From NCBI GenBank assembly GCA_013054445.1, contig JAAMPI010000243.1:1-48315 (forward strand): DNA of 48,315 nucleotides, read 5' to 3'. Positions within the stretch are counted from its first letter, which is position 1. Every line of letters begins with the position of its first letter. The stretch is from Cudoniella acicularis (taxonomy: Eukaryota > Ascomycota > Leotiomycetes > Helotiales > Helotiaceae). The notes under the pieces are model-generated. The model saw only the letters and a program-made list of their open reading frames with translations. It ran no database searches and was not told the DNA's origin. Position numbers and translations under genes: made by a program. Positions 45,050 through 48,315 of this stretch are shown one piece after another.

Positions 45050-47724
45050 CGGAAGTTTGGTGCAAAGCTCTCAGGGACACAGAGGATTCGACAGAGGGTG
45101 GAATTTTACATGTATTAATAAATGGAGGTTGGCATTTTGGAAAGTAAATCGAAGAGAAAGTCCACTGGGACTGAGGTGTCTTGAATCGCTTTCAGACCTA
45201 TTGGAAATCCTAGAGATAGATTGTGGTCAAACGAAGAGACCGGGACCTCGAGATAATTAATGGGATGAAGACTTGAACAATAAAAATAAAAGTAAAAAAA
45301 ACTGCTTCGTTTCATTTCGAAACGCAAAATATTTTAGAGCATTTCCATCTCACCACGAAGATAACCTGCTCTCCAGAGAGTCAGCAGTGCAGACAAATGG
45401 TTTAGGTGCTGCTGCTCTTTGCTAAAAGTCTTCGATCGATCATAACTGGGAGTAACATTTGATCCGGCTGGCATTTGGCTTCTGAGAGAGCGGTCTCCTC
45501 TCTCTCCTGACTGAATTTGAGGTTTGAACCAAAAAAGACCAAAACAACGAATGACCGACAAATCCATGACGCGCGCGTGCAACGCCAACTGATCATTTAT
45601 GCGTCGCAAATTTGTGATTACTCTGGAAATACCTCGAGGAGGTGATGCAAGTCGTGTGCCGAAACAGGAAAGAAGTATTAATGAAGGCACCTTTTCTCGT
45701 CTTTTAAGTACGTGAAGATTCAATGTGGGTGCGGTATCTCGATATTGAGTAAGCCAATTAGAAAGAGACAGAACACGCGTGAACTTGCTGCCAAAGAGAT
45801 GGTTTGAAGGCTACCGAGTATGCCGTCTGACACCATTGATGAAGATGTTGGGAAAACGTTTGAGGTAGAACCGACCAGTCTTCAGAACCTTTGGATGAAA
45901 ATGCCTCGCGGGTCTGCCGATATTTCTGGTCTGGAAACCAATCAAGACCCAATATGCGGTTGCTTTGGCGTGTTGGAAATTATGCAAGACACGCCAAGTG
46001 CTGCAGAGCTGTCGTGTGTGTCGTCTGACATATGGGCTCCCAACAGGCTGGGTCAGAACCTTTTTTAACTGCTCTCCTGGGTGATGATATTCAAATTGCA
46101 TACATATCTCGCATTCGTTCAACCGAATGTTTCGAAACATTTCTACATATGCCGTCTGACACATCAGTAGGGAAAATTTTTGTGGCAAGAGCTCTGCGGT
46201 GGTCCGAGTGGGCGCGGCGATCAACCTATCGCCCATATTTTGTGCTAAGAAGGCTGGTCCGGTACAATTGGTTTCCAGCCTTGTATATTGTTTCGAAACA
46301 TTTTAAGTACATTGTACATAATATGCAAGTTCAAATCCTTCGAGAAGGTCCACAATCGTCCGGGGTACTGCCAGCTCATTCTGTCAGCCTCCACTCAAGT
46401 CAGGGTAACCAAGGTCACCTGGTAAATAAAGGCCGGAGAAACAAACCTTGCCGCGCTGGATAATAAGCGCCCGGAATAGCAGAAGCCGGATGTTGAAGAG
46501 CCGGTCATGTGGAGAAAACCGTGTTAACGCCACGAAATGCTGTGCTTAGAGAAGGTTTCCTGGTCATCATGGCCATGGATGCCCAGCTAATCCTGGGGAG
46601 AATACTGAGAGTCTGGAGAAACAGGGCGTATGAACGCCATCATCGCTATGCTACCTATGGGTTCGCCCTGCAGAGAGGCCTTTGATGGGCTGGGCCGGGC
46701 TGTCAAGCGCCGGTCATGGTCTCCGACTTGCGCCTCTTGCGCGCAGTGTCTTGGGAAGTCCCTTGTCGAACGGATGGTTGTGGAGGTTGATAGGTTGTCA
46801 TTGAAGAAATTGTTGTTGGCGGTTGTGGAAGAGGCCGGACAGGGATATCTCGCTTGTTTCAGGCAGGGGCGTCTATTTTAAGCCACCAGCCAGAGTCACC
46901 GTTCGTCAACCTTCAGCCACTTTTCGGACCGCGCCAAAACAAACAACTTCACTATCGCAACATCACTGTCATCATCACGCTTCTCCCAAAAATACCTGCA
47001 GCCACGGCTGCACCTCCCATCCTCTTGTCCTCACTAATGAGGCCAATCTATGCAGATACGGTACGGCCACTGACATGGCCACTGACTCGGCCCTTGCCTG
47101 GCTTGCCCGGCGTTTTAACCATGAATGTAGTGCTGATGTAAAGTTCCGTCATACTATTAACATTCTGTGCCGCAGTCGATCTTCCGGTTCGTCAAATTGA
47201 GCCTCGTTCTCGCGGCAGAGCATACCTACATACAGCTACAGAAGTGGGGCATGATTCACGGCAACCGCACGGCTAGGATCCTTTGGCTGCCAAGATCCAC
47301 CTTGATTCCCATGTCTTCCATTTGGAATCGCCGTATAACACTTTTGATTGGAATTCCTATTCACGGCCCTAGTCGGGCCTGCTACTGTCTACGCAATACT
47401 CCTGACCCGTTATCCTGGGAATCATGTGAAGTATTTTCAGAGGTTGAGTCTTGAGCCGAGCTCCGAAATAGCATTTGGAGGATTGTTCATTCTCATGATG
47501 CTATTTTGTGTCCATAAGCAAGTTGCTATGGCGAAGAAGTATGTATAAAGGTCGGCAAAGTCAGTGATAGTTCACATCTCATCATCCTCATCCTCATCAG
47601 CCTCCTCTCATCTCATCTACCCATCCTCGGCTTCAAACACCTCACACCCGCCTCTATTATTCTCAGCTCCTTCTACATCCCCCCCCCCATCCTTCCTTCA
47701 AAGCCTCCTATCACATCTTCAGTC
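45050..47724. other. Gene-poor 2.7-kb region with decayed repeats
   Basis: No gene I can support. TATGCCGTCTGACAC occurs at 45819-45833 and 46148-46162, with further similarity for about 45 bases after it, and a third partial match near 46018-46032. These look like diverged copies of one unit. At 47345-47548 a plus-strand frame reads LVGPATVYAILLTRY, then FGGLFILMMLFCVHKQ, which could be the last exon of a small two-helix membrane protein, but its earlier exons could not be built. Probably degraded sequence. Confidence 0.4.
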
Positions 47725-48315
47725 ATGGCACGCTTCTCCAAACTCACAGTCGCTCTCTCCCTTTTCTTCTCACTCACATCCGCGGCACCCCTTCCAATCC
47801 CAAATCCAGAAGCGCTCACACTTGCTGGGCGCTCAGCAGATCCCAAAGCAGTTGTGACCGGCTCTGTTCACTTCTCCGACCTCCCTGCCAACGAGAAACG
47901 CAAAGCAGAAGCCAGTCCCGAAGGCATTGATTTCGCTTCGGGATTTGGTCTCACTGAGGACAAGCGGGACCCCGAGGGTATTCATTTCTCTTCAGGACTC
48001 GGTCTTACTGAGGACAAGAGAGATCCTGAAGGAATCCACTTTGCTTCTGGACTTGGTCTTACCGAAGATAAACGCGATGAAGAATCCGACGATGAAGATG
48101 CTCTTGAAGAACTCGAGGGCTTAGAAGCACGAACTCCATCCGGAATCCACCTTCTCCTCCGGCACAGGCCTCACCCGCGGTAGCAAACGCGACCAAGAAT
48201 CCGACGATGAAGATGCTCTCGCAGAACTCGAAGCTCTAGAAGCGCGAACCCCATCTGGAATCCATTTCTCTTCCGGTACGGGCCTCACCCGCGGCAGCAA
48301 ACGCCAGCCAGAAGG
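47725..48315 (+). CDS. Secreted Kex2-repeat (KEP/RiPP-type) peptide precursor, partial
   Basis: Signal peptide at residues 1-21 (MARFSKLTVALSLFFSLTSA), a short pro-region, then repeated peptides separated by Lys-Arg Kex2 sites. KR dipeptides at 58-59, 80-81, 98-99 and 116-117 bound one near-copy and two 18-residue units of the form DPEGIHFxSGLGLTEDKR. Longer acidic units follow (DEESDDEDALEELE..., then ARTPSGIHFSSGTGLTRG and SKR). All share the core GI(H/D)FxSGxGLT. This layout is that of kexin-processed repeat proteins, including dikaritin/KRiPP precursors and some secreted signalling peptides. No UstYa-like enzyme is visible, but the window ends here. A base too many at about 48150 shifts the frame to a stop at 48181-48183, although the repeat sense continues in the next frame to the window edge. 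Confidence 0.8.
47902..48304 (+). repeat. Tandem coding repeats of the peptide precursor
   Basis: Two 54-bp units (47968-48021, 48022-48075) preceded by a related partial unit (47902-47967), then two units of about 114 bp (48076-48190 with one extra base, 48191-48304). Each ends in a dibasic codon pair (AAG-CGG, AAG-AGA, AAA-CGC). Codon third positions vary between units while the peptide is kept, so selection on the protein is likely. Confidence 0.85.

Noticed and set aside
47345..47548. Small two-helix membrane protein
   Set aside because: The frame has no acceptable ATG (it opens on TTG/CTG) and no upstream exon could be joined in phase.

Overview
The window is nuclear DNA of a filamentous ascomycete (Pezizomycotina). 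The evidence is short spliceosomal introns (mostly 45-70 nt) with GTAAGT/GTATGT donors and CTAAC-like branch points, a FluG gene, a Zn2Cys6 regulator and fungal secreted glycosidases. A helotialean (Leotiomycetes) host is my guess from overall style, not shown. There are 19 genes I can support. I rebuilt exon structures by hand from reading frames, splice signals and protein motifs. The sequence looks like a draft: there is one N (11510), and at least three otherwise intact genes carry single-base frame breaks.

Layout. 1-7.6 kb: a cytochrome P450 (+), then a long GH106-type rhamnosidase-like gene (-). 7.9-10.1 kb: a putative inner-kinetochore (CENP-U/Ame1-like) gene (+), divergent from the GH106 gene. 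10.8-11.7 kb: a Ser/Thr-rich GPI-type wall protein (-) with an internal duplication. 13.1-25.5 kb: the most interesting block, with a Zn2Cys6 transcription factor, an O-acetylhomoserine sulfhydrylase-like PLP enzyme, an aspartokinase, a homoserine O-acetyltransferase (all -) and a divergent nitrilase (+). 25.9-36 kb: a small Cys-containing protein, a single-pass PPxY protein, a full-length FluG (amidohydrolase plus glutamine-synthetase domain), an AT-hook protein with a membrane segment, and an unrecognised, possibly broken gene. 36-40.6 kb: a GH43 exo-beta-1,3-galactanase with CBM35 and a GH79 beta-glucuronidase, both (-). 41.7-45 kb: three small single-pass proteins with PPxY motifs. 47.7 kb to the end: a secreted Kex2-repeat (KEP/RiPP-type) precursor cut by the window edge.

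How the genes work together. In the 13-25.5 kb block, aspartokinase opens the aspartate pathway, the acetyltransferase makes O-acetyl-L-homoserine, and the PLP enzyme replaces the acetate with a nucleophile. The same trio (aspartokinase, homoserine acetyltransferase, OAH-lyase) feeds fusaric acid biosynthesis as FUB3/FUB5/FUB7, but here there is no PKS or NRPS in view and a nitrilase takes its place. The promoters of all five genes carry a shared 13-bp element, TTCGGGATTTGAA, often paired at 18-19 bp spacing. I found it in no other intergenic region of the window. This points to a dedicated, co-regulated pathway. My working idea is cyanide capture on O-acetylhomoserine to give gamma-cyano-alpha-aminobutyrate, then nitrilase hydrolysis towards glutamate; other nitrile-bearing amino acids are possible.

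The GH43, GH79 and GH106 genes together match the linkages of type II arabinogalactan (Rha-GlcA-Gal-galactan). The terminal KEP precursor is a second candidate for novel chemistry.
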